Shown here piece by piece: positions 7,550 through 17,263 of a stretch of DNA of 64,000 nt; positions within the stretch are counted from its first letter, which is position 1, and every line of letters starts with the position of its first letter. Made by a program: the position numbers and the translations under genes. Source of the DNA: Salinicoccus hispanicus (GTDB lineage Bacteria > Bacillota > Bacilli > Staphylococcales > Salinicoccaceae); NCBI RefSeq assembly GCF_009831115.1, contig NZ_WUUK01000001.1, forward strand, positions 248,001 through 312,000. Direction: 5' to 3'. The notes beneath the pieces are model-generated. The model was not told the origin of the DNA. It searched no databases and saw nothing but the letters and a program-made list of their open reading frames with translations.

Positions 7550-10072
7550 ATGGCTACAGTAACACCAATGATGCAGCAGTATTTGAATATCAAGGAGGAG
7601 TACCCAGATGTACTGCTCCTATACAGGATGGGGGATTTCTACGAACTGTTCTATGATGATGCGATCACTGCGAGCAAACTGCTCGAGATCACGCTGACGT
7701 CACGTGACAAGAAGAAGGATCCGATTCCGATGTGCGGCGTTCCCTATCATTCAGCGAAGGGCTATATCGAGCGCCTGATCGACCAGGGCTACAAGGTTGC
7801 CATCTGTGAACAGCTCGAAGACCCGAAGCAGACGAAGGGCATGGTGAAAAGGGGCGTGGTGCGGGTCATCACGCCGGGCACACTGATCGATGACTTCGGC
7901 ATGGATGACGGCCGCAGCAACTATATTCTTGCACTGGATGAACAGGGCGGCTTTTTCAATGCATCCTATTCGGATATATCAACGGGGGAGATATCCGCAT
8001 TCTGTACGGATGATCTGACAGTTCTGAAAAGTGAGATCGACCGGATCGGTCCGAGGGAGATTGTCATCGAGGAGAATATCCAGGGCATTCTGTCCGAACT
8101 GTATACAGACCCCCCGGTCAATACCCCGTTCACAAATGATGTGCATCATGCACTTGACTATGACCCGGCGATCACCGAAGGTGAAAAAAGGTCGCTGGAT
8201 CTGCTCATCAGCTATATCCGTGCCCATAATATGCGAGATCTGAAGCATTTCAGAACAGTGGCAAAGCATCGCATCAAGGAGACGATGCAGCTCAACTATG
8301 CCGCCCTGTCCAACCTGGAGCTCCTCGAGAGCCTGCAGACCAAGAAGGCGAAAGGGTCGCTCTTCTGGTACATGAACCGGACCGAGACGCCGATGGGCAA
8401 GCGAAAGCTGAGAAAATGGATTGAGCGGCCGCTGCTCAGCCAGGAAGCCATCGGTGAACGTCAGAACGTGGTGGCTGTATTACTGGACCACTTCCTGGAA
8501 AGGGAGGATATCAGGCAGCTGCTCAATAACGTCTACGACATCGAGCGGCTCGTCGGACGCCTCAGTTTCGGCAACATCGATGCCAAGGATCTGGTCCAGA
8601 TGCGGGATTCCCTGGCAGGGCTGCCGGCAATTCAGAGTATGCTTCAGCAGATCGGGCTGCTTGATACGCCTTTATTCAAATCTTTCGATACACTGCAGGA
8701 TGTCCACACACTGCTCGAATCGAGCCTTGATGACACGCCGCCGAAGACGATACGCGAAGGCGGCATCTTCAAGGAAGGGTACAATGAAAAACTGGATGAA
8801 TACCGCTATCTGTCCAATAATGGCAGAATATGGCTGAACGACTATATCGAGGGTGAGCGGGAGCGGACAGGCATCCGGAACATGAAGATCGGATTCAACA
8901 AGGTGTTCGGCTACTATATTGAAATTTCGAAGGGTAATGCTGTAAACTTCGATGCTGATCATTTTGAATACCACCGCAAGCAGACACTTACCAACGCTGA
9001 ACGCTTCATTACACCTGAACTGAAGGAGATGGAGTCGAAGCTGCTCGGTGCCCAGGACGAAAGCATCATTCTCGAGTATGATCTCTTTGTCGAGCTTCGT
9101 GAGCAGATGGAGCAGTTCATTCCGAGGCTCCAGACGACAGCCGATATCATCAGTTCGCTCGACTGTCTCATCTCATTTGCGACCGTGGCGAATGAATACC
9201 GTCTGGTACGCCCTGAATTCAGTGACAGTACGCTGTCCATCAAGGAAGGCCGCCATCCCGTGGTCGAGAAGGTGATCGGCGAGAACACGTATGTACCGAA
9301 CTCCCTCGACATGGACGAAGAGACGTTCATCTATCTGATCACAGGCCCGAACATGTCAGGTAAGAGTACGTATATGCGGCAGACGGCAATCATCAGCATC
9401 ATGGCCCAGATGGGCATGTTTGTTCCTGCCGAGGCAGCCATACTGCCGATCTTCGATCAGATATTCACCCGCATCGGGGCGAGCGATGACCTGGCAAGCG
9501 GCAAATCGACATTCATGATCGAAATGATGGAGGCGAATGAGGCATTGCAGAACGCGACCGAAAACAGCCTCCTGATCTTCGACGAGATCGGGCGGGGGAC
9601 CTCCACCTATGATGGGTTGTCGCTCGCCCAGTCGATGCTCGAATATATCCACGATCACATCGGCGCCAAGACACTCTTCTCAACGCACTATCACGAAATG
9701 ACCCGTCTTGGAAATGAACTTGATCATCTGAAGAATGTCCACGTCAAGGCAACTGAATATGATGGCAAGCTGATTTTCCTCCACAAGGTGAAGCCCGGCC
9801 CGGTGGAGCGGAGCTACGGCATCCATGTGGCGCGTCTTGCCGAACTGCCGGATGAAGTGACAAAACGGGCACACGAACTGCTTAAAGGATTCGAGCAGGA
9901 TGGACACGTCGTCGGCAGCGCACAGCTGTCGCTGCCGCTCGATGATACGGAGGCGGCAGAATCCCATCCCGTCATCGATAAGCTCAAGGCTGTCGATGTC
10001 AATGAGATGACGCCGCTTGATGCGATGATGAAGTTGCAGGAATTGAAAAACGAGCTTGAAGGCGAGTGGTGA
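7550..10072 (+). CDS. mutS: DNA mismatch repair protein MutS
   Basis: 840 residues, close to usual bacterial MutS1 length. The N-terminal mismatch-binding domain includes the Phe-X-Glu motif in YRMGDFYELFYDDA (Phe and Glu contact the mismatch). Connector, lever and clamp domains follow. The C-terminal ATPase has Walker A GPNMSGKST (about residues 598-606), LLIFDEIGRGTSTYDG and STHYHE. MutS recognises mismatches and, with MutL, starts strand-specific repair. The ATG at 7550 fits the MutS N-terminus MATVTPMMQQY. mutL starts one base after its stop, so the two are co-transcribed. Confidence 0.98.
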   Translation: MATVTPMMQQYLNIKEEYPDVLLLYRMGDFYELFYDDAITASKLLEITLTSRDKKKDPIPMCGVPYHSAKGYIERLIDQGYKVAICEQLEDPKQTKGMVKRGVVRVITPGTLIDDFGMDDGRSNYILALDEQGGFFNASYSDISTGEISAFCTDDLTVLKSEIDRIGPREIVIEENIQGILSELYTDPPVNTPFTNDVHHALDYDPAITEGEKRSLDLLISYIRAHNMRDLKHFRTVAKHRIKETMQLNYAALSNLELLESLQTKKAKGSLFWYMNRTETPMGKRKLRKWIERPLLSQEAIGERQNVVAVLLDHFLEREDIRQLLNNVYDIERLVGRLSFGNIDAKDLVQMRDSLAGLPAIQSMLQQIGLLDTPLFKSFDTLQDVHTLLESSLDDTPPKTIREGGIFKEGYNEKLDEYRYLSNNGRIWLNDYIEGERERTGIRNMKIGFNKVFGYYIEISKGNAVNFDADHFEYHRKQTLTNAERFITPELKEMESKLLGAQDESIILEYDLFVELREQMEQFIPRLQTTADIISSLDCLISFATVANEYRLVRPEFSDSTLSIKEGRHPVVEKVIGENTYVPNSLDMDEETFIYLITGPNMSGKSTYMRQTAIISIMAQMGMFVPAEAAILPIFDQIFTRIGASDDLASGKSTFMIEMMEANEALQNATENSLLIFDEIGRGTSTYDGLSLAQSMLEYIHDHIGAKTLFSTHYHEMTRLGNELDHLKNVHVKATEYDGKLIFLHKVKPGPVERSYGIHVARLAELPDEVTKRAHELLKGFEQDGHVVGSAQLSLPLDDTEAAESHPVIDKLKAVDVNEMTPLDAMMKLQELKNELEGEW

Positions 10073-10073
10073 T

Positions 10074-11972
10074 ATGGGTTCAATAAAAGTACTGGATAGT
10101 GCGATACAGAATAAGATAGCCGCCGGAGAAGTGGTTGAACGGCCGAGTTCGGTGGTCAAGGAACTGCTTGAGAATTCGATTGATGCCAATGCCAGGCAAG
10201 TGGAAGTATTCATAGAAGAATCGGGAATGAAGCAGATCCGCATCGTGGATGATGGGGATGGTATCCATCATTCGGATGGCCCACTCCTGTTCCAGAGGCA
10301 CGCAACAAGCAAGATCGACACGGATTATGACCTGTTTCAGATCCGGTCCCTCGGCTTCCGTGGAGAGGCGCTGGCAAGTATTGGTGCAGTGGCGAAAGTG
10401 ACGGTGGAAACGAATCATCTCGATGGCAACCCGGTGTTCATCCGATTCGAAGGCGGCAGACTGGTGGAACAGATTCCCGGCAAGGAACGGAAGGGGACGG
10501 ATATCACCATTACCGACCTCTTCTACAATACACCGGCAAGGCTCAAGTACATGCGCTCGATGCGTACGGAGAGCGGCAAGATCATTGATGTCATCCAGCG
10601 CATGGCGCTGGCCTATCCGCGAGTCAGCTTCCGCCTCGTACTCGATCACAGTGAGAAGGTCATGACGAAAGGAAATGGCAATCTCAAGGAAGTCATCAGC
10701 GATATCTATGGATTGAACATCGCACGCCATGCGGTGTCATTCGAGGCTCAGGACTCGGATTTCCATATCCAGGGCTTCCTCATCCGTCCGGAGATCAACC
10801 GCAGCAATCGGAACTATCTCAATATTTCCGTCAACCGCCGGTTCATCCGGAGCTTCAGACTGTCGCAGGCTGTCATCAATGGCTACCACACACTGCTGCC
10901 GAAGGATAAATACCCCATTGCAATCATCGACATCACAATGGATCCGAAGCTTGTCGATGTCAACGTGCACCCGGCAAAAACAGAAGTCCGCTTCTCAAAG
11001 GAGAGGGAGCTGAACCAGCTGCTCGAGACGGCAGTCCGTTCGCGCATGAAGGACGAGATGCTCATCCCCGACATCACAAGAAAACCACCTGTATCCAGGC
11101 AGCAGACGACGCAGGGGACTCTTGATTTTTCGCATGAGGACAGGAGTCGGCCTGAAGCAAGGAAAACGGAGACAGACTGGCAGCAGCCTGCGACTTCTGA
11201 TTTCAGTAAGGCTTCGACCGAGTACAGGGTGACTCCGAACAAGACGGTGCTGAATGAAACACGGGATGAGCCGGAACCGCCGCCAGAACGTCCGGTGCAT
11301 GAAAAGCCCAGCCAACATCCGGCTGCAGAGAGGCAGCCTGCAACCGGTCACACATCAGAGACTGCCGAGAAAACGGTGGAAAGGGAGAAGCTGCCATATC
11401 TTGAAATCGTCGGCCAGCTCCATGGCACCTACATCATTCTCCAGAATGATACCGGCATGTATATGATGGATCAGCATGCTGCACAGGAACGCATCAAGTA
11501 CGAGTACTATTCTGAAAACATCACCAGAGGGAAGACGGACAGTGTGCCGCTTCTGATTCCGTATACTTTCGAGTTTCCGATGAATGATATAATAGAAATT
11601 GATGATAGGCAAAAGCGCCTCCAGTCACTCGGCTTCGATATCGAGAAGACAGGCATCAGGCAGTATGCTGTGACGGCCTACCCGAACTGGATCGATGACA
11701 GGAACCCGGAGGCGGATATCGGGGAACTGATCCACTTCGTCTCTTCAAAGCCGGACTTCTCCGTCAACCAGTACAAGGAGGAGATGGCGATCATGATGAG
11801 CTGCAAGCAGTCCATCAAGGCGAATCATTACCTTGATCGGCCACAGATCGAGGGACTGCTTGAATCGCTCAGGGCATGCAGGTCACCTTATACGTGTCCA
11901 CATGGCCGCCCGGTCATCATCCATATGAGCACTTACGAAATCGAGCGCATGTTCAACCGTATTATGAAGTAG
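10074..11972 (+). CDS. mutL: DNA mismatch repair protein MutL
   Basis: 632 residues. The N-terminal GHKL ATPase has KIAAGEVVERPSSVVKELLENSIDA, DDGDGI and RGEALASIG. A variable Pro/Glu/Thr-rich linker spans about residues 345-435. The C-terminal dimerisation/endonuclease domain carries DQHAAQERIKYE, fitting the metal-binding DQHA-X2-E-X4-E motif of nicking-competent MutL, as expected in bacteria without MutH. CPHGRP near the end is another endonuclease-site motif. The ATG at 10074 gives the typical start MGSIKVLDSAIQNKIAAGE. An upstream in-frame codon at 10056 lies inside mutS and is rejected. Confidence 0.98.
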   Translation: MGSIKVLDSAIQNKIAAGEVVERPSSVVKELLENSIDANARQVEVFIEESGMKQIRIVDDGDGIHHSDGPLLFQRHATSKIDTDYDLFQIRSLGFRGEALASIGAVAKVTVETNHLDGNPVFIRFEGGRLVEQIPGKERKGTDITITDLFYNTPARLKYMRSMRTESGKIIDVIQRMALAYPRVSFRLVLDHSEKVMTKGNGNLKEVISDIYGLNIARHAVSFEAQDSDFHIQGFLIRPEINRSNRNYLNISVNRRFIRSFRLSQAVINGYHTLLPKDKYPIAIIDITMDPKLVDVNVHPAKTEVRFSKERELNQLLETAVRSRMKDEMLIPDITRKPPVSRQQTTQGTLDFSHEDRSRPEARKTETDWQQPATSDFSKASTEYRVTPNKTVLNETRDEPEPPPERPVHEKPSQHPAAERQPATGHTSETAEKTVEREKLPYLEIVGQLHGTYIILQNDTGMYMMDQHAAQERIKYEYYSENITRGKTDSVPLLIPYTFEFPMNDIIEIDDRQKRLQSLGFDIEKTGIRQYAVTAYPNWIDDRNPEADIGELIHFVSSKPDFSVNQYKEEMAIMMSCKQSIKANHYLDRPQIEGLLESLRACRSPYTCPHGRPVIIHMSTYEIERMFNRIMK

Positions 11973-11983
11973 GGAGGAAAAAG

Positions 11984-12859
11984 ATGAAGATCAGCGAAGA
12001 GATGATATACAACCAGGGCCGCCACATAAGAACCAGAATATTTTCTCCGGAACAGCCTATATGTGCCATCCAGCTCCTCCATGGCATGGCGGAGCATATG
12101 GGACGCTACAGCGAAATGATGACATGGTTCGCCATGAATGACTGCATGGTCATCATGCATGATCACCGTGGACATGGGGAAGATGATCAGGATCTTGGTC
12201 ATTTTGACAACTTCAACCTGCTGGTGGAAGATGCGCTGGCTGTTTCAACGGTCATTCCGGATGATCTGCCGAAGTTCATTCTGGGACACTCGATGGGTTC
12301 CATCGTTGCCAGACGACTGCTTGAGCGCAGGGTTTATGATGGCGGCATCATCGTCGGCACCGGCAGCAAGGATGCCTTCATCGATCGGATATCCTCAAAA
12401 ATGCTTGGTTCACTTGCCAATGCAGCACCGAGGACAAGATCGAAGGTGATCAACCGGCTTGCTTTCGCGGGCTATGACCAGTCATTTCCGGGAACCATGA
12501 AGAACCGCTGGCTGTCTGAAGATGATGGCAAGGTGGAACAGTACAACAGGGATGACTATTGCGGATTTCTGATGAGCAACCGGGCACTTGCAGAAATTGT
12601 GCATCATATCCAGTACAGCCAGAAGCAGGGGAATCTGAAACAGCTGGATTACAATGTCCCCATCCTGCTGATCGGCGGCAAGGAAGATCCTTTCTCAAAC
12701 AGGGGAGAGGATATACGAAAACTGGCGCGCATCTACCGGAACTTCGCCGATAGCGTTACTGTACAGCTCTATGGCACAAGCCGGCATGAAGTGCTTTTTG
12801 AAAAAAATCGTGAACAGGTCTACAACAGACTGGTGGAGTGGGTGATGAGACATGTCTGA
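11984..12859 (+). CDS. Alpha/beta hydrolase, lysophospholipase-like
   Basis: 291 residues of the serine aminopeptidase S33/lysophospholipase (PldB, YtpA-like) type. LLHGMAEHMGRY is the oxyanion region, HDHRGHG the conserved HxxxGHG-like segment, and GHSMGS the nucleophile elbow with catalytic Ser. GGKEDPFS supplies the likely acid and SRHEVLFE the likely His. There is no signal peptide, so it is probably cytosolic or membrane-associated. AGGGAGG lies six bases before the ATG at 11984. It sits between mutL and miaA as in related staphylococci, where glp genes may also intervene; those are absent here. The exact ester substrate cannot be told from sequence. Confidence 0.85.
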   Translation: MKISEEMIYNQGRHIRTRIFSPEQPICAIQLLHGMAEHMGRYSEMMTWFAMNDCMVIMHDHRGHGEDDQDLGHFDNFNLLVEDALAVSTVIPDDLPKFILGHSMGSIVARRLLERRVYDGGIIVGTGSKDAFIDRISSKMLGSLANAAPRTRSKVINRLAFAGYDQSFPGTMKNRWLSEDDGKVEQYNRDDYCGFLMSNRALAEIVHHIQYSQKQGNLKQLDYNVPILLIGGKEDPFSNRGEDIRKLARIYRNFADSVTVQLYGTSRHEVLFEKNREQVYNRLVEWVMRHV

Positions 12860-13793
12860 AAAGAAGAAGCTGCTTATTCTGGTGGGGCCGACCGCAATCG
12901 GAAAGTCATCACTTGGAGTCGAAATTGCGAAGCGGTTCAATCTGGAAATCATCAGCGGGGACTCGATGCAGGTATACCAGGGAATGGATATTGGTACAGG
13001 AAAGATTACAGAAGCGGAGATGGACGGCGTTCAGCATTATATGATCGACGTCATGCCGCCGGATACCGCTTTTTCGGTGCACGATTTCCAAAAGCATGTC
13101 GATGAGGTCATCGATGAATTCCATGAAGCGGGGGATATCCCCTTTATCGTCGGTGGTACCGGACACTACATCCGTGCACTTATCTACGGCTATGAGTTCA
13201 ACGATGAGGATGATGCGGAAAAACGGGCTTTGACAGACCGGCTGGAGCAACTGGGCTCTACCATCCTTCACAGCCGTCTCAAAGCCGTCGATCCGAAGCT
13301 TGCACAGGAAATCCACCAGAACAACCGCAAGCGTGTCATCCGTGCACTGGTCAAGCATGAACTGAGTAACCGCATCAGCAGCAGAGAGGGCCCCGGCTAC
13401 ACAGATGAGATGAAATATGATACATTTATAGTAGGATTGACACGTGATAGAAAAGCGATGCATGAGAACATCAATGCTCGTGTCGAAAAGATGTTCGAGA
13501 TGGGGCTTGAAGATGAAGTCCATGCACTGATGAGTAACAGTTCCCTATCCAGAACGGCGGGTGCCGCCATCGGCTACAAGGAGTTTCTGCCATATTTCAA
13601 TGGCGATGCTTCTCTTGGCGATGTGAAAGAAACCATAAAACAGCATACCAGGCAATATGCCAAACGACAACTGACTTTCTTCAGGAATCAGCTTCCCGTG
13701 AATTGGTACGATCTTGATTCAGTGAATACGGATACTATATTTGAGGATATATATCAATTCCTACACACGAAGGAGAGAAAGAAAAATGACTAA
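12852..13793 (+). CDS. miaA: tRNA dimethylallyltransferase MiaA
   Basis: 313 residues. MiaA transfers a dimethylallyl group to N6 of A37 in tRNAs reading UNN codons. The P-loop is GPTAIGKSS (GPTAxGKS type), followed by the family motifs SGDSMQVYQGMDIGTGK, VGGTGHYIRAL and the late segment TRQYAKRQLTFFR. The ATG overlaps the end of the hydrolase gene by eight bases, and its own end overlaps hfq by eight bases, so mutS to hfq looks like one continuous transcription unit. MiaA-Hfq adjacency is widely conserved in bacteria. Confidence 0.97.
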   Translation: MSEKKKLLILVGPTAIGKSSLGVEIAKRFNLEIISGDSMQVYQGMDIGTGKITEAEMDGVQHYMIDVMPPDTAFSVHDFQKHVDEVIDEFHEAGDIPFIVGGTGHYIRALIYGYEFNDEDDAEKRALTDRLEQLGSTILHSRLKAVDPKLAQEIHQNNRKRVIRALVKHELSNRISSREGPGYTDEMKYDTFIVGLTRDRKAMHENINARVEKMFEMGLEDEVHALMSNSSLSRTAGAAIGYKEFLPYFNGDASLGDVKETIKQHTRQYAKRQLTFFRNQLPVNWYDLDSVNTDTIFEDIYQFLHTKERKKND

Positions 13794-13980
13794 TGGTGAT
13801 CTGCAGGAAAAGTTTCTCAGTGAATTCAAGGAGTCGGAAGTCGAAGTGACCGTGTTTCTGGTAAATGGGTTTCAGATGCGGGGGACTGTGATAGACTTTG
13901 ATAGATTTGTCATACAGTTGAAGTCGGGCGGCAAGGATCATCTGATCTACAAGCATGCCATCAGCACTTTCACCAAATAG
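13786..13980 (+). CDS. hfq: RNA-binding protein Hfq
   Basis: 64 residues forming an Sm fold: Sm1 motif in VEVTVFLVNGFQMRGTVIDFD and Sm2 motif YKHAIST. The hexamer is an RNA chaperone, though its role in staphylococci is modest. The C-terminal tail is very short. ATG 13786 is chosen because AGGAGAG lies about ten bases upstream; the open frame to 13741 is inside miaA. A strong terminator follows four bases after the stop. Confidence 0.95.
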   Translation: MTNGDLQEKFLSEFKESEVEVTVFLVNGFQMRGTVIDFDRFVIQLKSGGKDHLIYKHAISTFTK

Positions 13981-13984
13981 CAGA

Positions 13985-14013
13985 AAGCATCCCATCTGAT
14001 GGGATGCTTTTTT
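13985..14013. terminator. Bidirectional terminator between hfq and gpx
   Basis: The perfect stem AAGCATCCCAT / ATGGGATGCTT with loop CTG has a T-run on the + side to 14013 and A residues on the other. It ends the mutS-hfq unit and the convergent peroxidase gene, whose stop codon at 14012 overlaps the T-run. Confidence 0.9.
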
Positions 14014-14497
14014 AGCCTCTGAGCACTCTGATCAGATCATCTTCGAATGTAAGCGGGGATTTCCGAGGGGGCAGGCGTTTCACGATTCTGCCTTCCCTTG
14101 AAATCAGGAATTTTGTGAAGTTCCACTTTACGCTGCTGGTCAAAAGACCGGTCTTGCTTTCGGTCAGGTGTCTGAATAGGGAATGGATGCTGTCGCCTTT
14201 GACATGCACCTTCTCCATCACTGGGAAGGTCACCCCGTATTCTCTATAGTAGTGGATCTTTGCCTCTGATGCATCGAGCGGTTCCGAATTCATAAAATCG
14301 TCTGAAGGAAAGACAAGTACGACGAATCCCTCGTCCTTGTACTTCTGAAAGAGAAACTCAAGTTCCGACAGCTGGTTGCAGAGAGCGCAGTCGCTCGCTG
14401 AATTGACGATCAGAATGACCTTCCCTTCAAAGTCTTTCATCTGCATTGGTATACCGGCGTCATCATGCACTGTAAAATCATATATGTGTGTCTTCAT
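14012..14497 (-). CDS. Divergent glutathione peroxidase-family thiol peroxidase
   Basis: 161 residues with the thioredoxin-like Gpx fold. The peroxidatic segment NSASDCALCNQ places Cys37, with a second cysteine three residues on (Cys40). KWNFTKFLISREGRIVKR supplies the conserved Trp and Asn of the Gpx tetrad. The usual FPCNQFGGQEP segment is replaced by FPSDDFMNSEP, so the tetrad Gln and the neighbouring Cys are missing. The S. aureus homologue in the same place (bsaA, between hfq and hflX) has the canonical motif. Expected role: reduction of hydroperoxides using thioredoxin or a low-molecular-weight thiol. The altered centre makes the mechanism uncertain. GAAAGGGG precedes the ATG. Confidence 0.85.
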   Translation of the reverse strand: MKTHIYDFTVHDDAGIPMQMKDFEGKVILIVNSASDCALCNQLSELEFLFQKYKDEGFVVLVFPSDDFMNSEPLDASEAKIHYYREYGVTFPVMEKVHVKGDSIHSLFRHLTESKTGLLTSSVKWNFTKFLISREGRIVKRLPPRKSPLTFEDDLIRVLRG

Positions 14498-14633
14498 GTT
14501 CCAGGCCCCTTTCTAAAACGACAAACACAAATATATAAACCATTTAGACAAAATAAAGGCAAGCTAAACACGAATGGCAATAACTGTTCCATAAGAGGGT
14601 ATGGAATGGTAAAGCAGCCGAGGAGGTACGCAA

Positions 14634-15872
14634 ATGTCAAAAACGTATAAAGGTGTCATCATTTCAGTGAATACACAGAGAAGAAAAGACGTCCAGTCGG
14701 AAGTGGAAGAGCTTCGGAGTCTGGCGGAATCGGTGGATATCGAGATCATCGGTGTCCATGTACAGAACCGGTCATCAGCAGATCCGAGATCATATGCCGG
14801 TACGGGCTTCCTGTCGGAAGTACGTGAATCGTACGATGAAGACGAAGTGATCGACTATACGATCGTCAACGATGAAATCACTGCCAGTCAGAACCGGTCG
14901 ATAGAAACGATCATGGATACGAAGGTCATCGACCGCACACAGGTCATTCTGGATATTTTCAGCCTGAGGGCCATGTCGAAAGCAGGACAGCTTCAAGTAG
15001 AACTGGCCCAGCTGCAGTACCTCGTGCCACGGTTGAAAGGCCAGGGGATCAACCTGTCGCGTCTTGGAGCGGGCATCGGGACTAGAGGTCCCGGGGAAAC
15101 GAAGCTTGAAACCGATCGAAGGCATATCAACCAGAGGATCAAGGAGATCAGGAAGCAGCTCCAGGTCGTGGAGTCCCACCGCGAGCGGTACCGTGAAAAG
15201 CGGAACAGGAACCAGGTGGTCAAAGTTTCGCTCATCGGCTACACCAATGCCGGCAAATCATCGCTATTCAACGCCATGGCAAAAAGCGATACGTATGAAC
15301 AGAATGCACTTTTCGCCACACTGGATCCAAAAACGCGGCAGATCACACTGCCGTCCGGCTTCGAATGCATCCTTTCCGATACCGTCGGATTCATCCAGAA
15401 CTTGCCGACAACCCTTGTCGAAAGCTTCAAATCGACATTGGAGGAGGCGGCGGACAGCGACTTCCTGATCCATGTCATCGACAACAGCTCGGAGAACCTG
15501 CAGACGCATTACGATACGGTCAGAAGTCTGATGAAACAGCTGGATATGGAGCATATTCCATCGATTGTATTCTTCAACAAGACGGATATCGATGATTCCG
15601 TATACTACACACCGAGTGAACCGCATGCATATGTCAATACCGGGATGCCGCCGATGGACATCCTCCGCATACTTGAAGACTTCATGAAAACCCACATGGA
15701 CAAGTATGAAGCAGAACTGCCACTGTCCGAACCGCAGAAGATCTATGATCTCAAGCGGTATACGATTGTGGATGAACAGGTGCTTGATGATGATACGGAA
15801 ACGTACAGAATGACCGGTTATGAGCCGCCAGGCGCATGGAGTAATAGAATTTCAGGAAGAAACGAGGAATAG
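14634..15872 (+). CDS. hflX: Ribosome-associated GTPase HflX
   Basis: 412 residues. An N-terminal HflX domain (about 1-190) contains GIGTRGPGETKLETDRR and a basic coiled segment. The GTPase domain follows with G1 GYTNAGKSS, G3 DTVGF and G4 NKTD. HflX splits stalled or heat-damaged 70S ribosomes. GAGGAGG lies nine bases before the ATG. A small hairpin (TTCCATA / TATGGAA, 14587-14606) sits in its leader. It is divergent from the peroxidase gene and only four bases ahead of the next gene. Confidence 0.96.
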   Translation: MSKTYKGVIISVNTQRRKDVQSEVEELRSLAESVDIEIIGVHVQNRSSADPRSYAGTGFLSEVRESYDEDEVIDYTIVNDEITASQNRSIETIMDTKVIDRTQVILDIFSLRAMSKAGQLQVELAQLQYLVPRLKGQGINLSRLGAGIGTRGPGETKLETDRRHINQRIKEIRKQLQVVESHRERYREKRNRNQVVKVSLIGYTNAGKSSLFNAMAKSDTYEQNALFATLDPKTRQITLPSGFECILSDTVGFIQNLPTTLVESFKSTLEEAADSDFLIHVIDNSSENLQTHYDTVRSLMKQLDMEHIPSIVFFNKTDIDDSVYYTPSEPHAYVNTGMPPMDILRILEDFMKTHMDKYEAELPLSEPQKIYDLKRYTIVDEQVLDDDTETYRMTGYEPPGAWSNRISGRNEE

Positions 15873-15876
15873 CTGC

Positions 15877-17127
15877 TTGGAACATACAGAGATAGAAGCA
15901 TTGGTGGAAGCGTCCATCGATGAGATCGAACCGATCATGAAAAAGAATAAAAAAATTGCACAAAGAAATTTCAACAAGGTGATGAATGCATTCCATGCCA
16001 ATGGTGTGGCAGAAAGCGACTTTACCGGTACAACGGGATATGGATATGATGATACCGGCAGGGACAAGCTTGAAGCAATCTACCGGTCGGTATTCAGGAG
16101 CGAGGATGCGATTGTCAGAAGCCAGATCATCTCAGGTACACATGCAATCAGCCTCGTCCTGCTCGCCCTGCTTGAAAAGGATGATGAACTCATCTATATC
16201 AGTGGTGAACCATACGATACACTGGAGAAGGTCATCGGCAATTCCGCCCGGGACATCGGCAGTTTGACCGAGAAGGGTGTCGGATATAAGTCGATTGATC
16301 TGGTGGATGACCAGTTTGACGAAGCAGCCATCATGGCCGCCATTACACCGAAAACCAGAATGATTGCCGTGCAGCGATCACGCGGCTACAGCATGCGCAA
16401 GTCAATCGGCATCAGCGAGATGGAAATAATGATCCAGAAAATAAAAGCACAACATCCCGACATCATCATCTTTGTCGACAACTGCTACGGCGAGTTTGTC
16501 GAGACAAGGGAACCGATAGAAGCAGGTGCCGACGTCATTGCCGGCAGCCTGATCAAGAACCCGGGTGGCGGCCTGGCCCGCATGGGTGGCTATATTGCTG
16601 GTAACAGCGATCTTGTGACACGCATCAGCTACCGTCTGACTGTACCCGGAATCGGCAAGGAGATGGGTGCCAGTCTCAACGCACTTCAGGATATGTACCA
16701 GGGCTTCTTCATGGCGCCGCATGCAGTCATCGAGAGCCTGAACGGTGCCGTCCTGACAAGCCACCTGCTGTCAAAAGCAGGGCTTAAAACAGATCCGGCA
16801 TCTGCCGCTAGGCGCACCGATCTGATACAGAGTGTATCCTTCAATACGCAGGAAGAGATGATCACATTCACCCAGATGATTCAGAAAGCCTCACCCGTCA
16901 ACTCGCAGTTCCTGCCAGTGCCAAGTGATATTCCAGGATATGAGAATCCTGTGATCATGGCCGCAGGGACATTCATACAGGGTGCCTCACTCGAACTCAG
17001 TGCCGACGGTCCGATACGCAGTCCATATACCGTATTCGTCCAGGGCGGCCTCGTCTTCGAGCATGTCGTCTACGCACTGACCACCGCACTCGGTGAAATG
17101 ACGGAAAAAGAAATGATAGTATTGTAG
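15877..17127 (+). CDS. PLP-dependent methionine gamma-lyase family protein (YnbB, 'aluminium resistance')
   Basis: 416 residues of the Cys/Met-metabolism PLP enzyme superfamily, subgroup often named aluminium resistance protein. GTTGYGYDDTGRDKLE is near the N-terminus, SGTHAIS forms the cofactor-phosphate region, VDNCYGEF carries the ring-stacking Asp, and AGSLIKNPGGG holds the Schiff-base lysine. The TTG at 15877, with GAGGA eight bases upstream, is the best start; the frame continues to 15820 only inside hflX. hflX-ynbB is followed by glnRA in Bacillus and S. aureus, but glnRA is not present here. The true substrate is not established for the family. Confidence 0.88.
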   Translation: MEHTEIEALVEASIDEIEPIMKKNKKIAQRNFNKVMNAFHANGVAESDFTGTTGYGYDDTGRDKLEAIYRSVFRSEDAIVRSQIISGTHAISLVLLALLEKDDELIYISGEPYDTLEKVIGNSARDIGSLTEKGVGYKSIDLVDDQFDEAAIMAAITPKTRMIAVQRSRGYSMRKSIGISEMEIMIQKIKAQHPDIIIFVDNCYGEFVETREPIEAGADVIAGSLIKNPGGGLARMGGYIAGNSDLVTRISYRLTVPGIGKEMGASLNALQDMYQGFFMAPHAVIESLNGAVLTSHLLSKAGLKTDPASAARRTDLIQSVSFNTQEEMITFTQMIQKASPVNSQFLPVPSDIPGYENPVIMAAGTFIQGASLELSADGPIRSPYTVFVQGGLVFEHVVYALTTALGEMTEKEMIVL

Positions 17128-17153
17128 ACTCCAGGGGAACCTGGAGTTTTTTT
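17128..17153 (+). terminator. Terminator after hflX-ynbB
   Basis: The stem ACTCCAGG / CCTGGAGT with loop GGAA starts at the base after the TAG and is followed by seven T. Confidence 0.92.
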
Positions 17154-17263
17154 ATTAGCAAATGAAATAAATCGATCAGGGTATAGGAATAAAAAGTAGA
17201 TTTTTAAAGTTATTAAAGATGAGTAATATAAATCAGATTGAATCAGAAAAAGGGGACAAGACA

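Noticed and set aside
10080-10730. Antisense open frame opposite mutL
   Set aside because: Shadow of strongly conserved coding sequence on the other strand; no motif or start signal.
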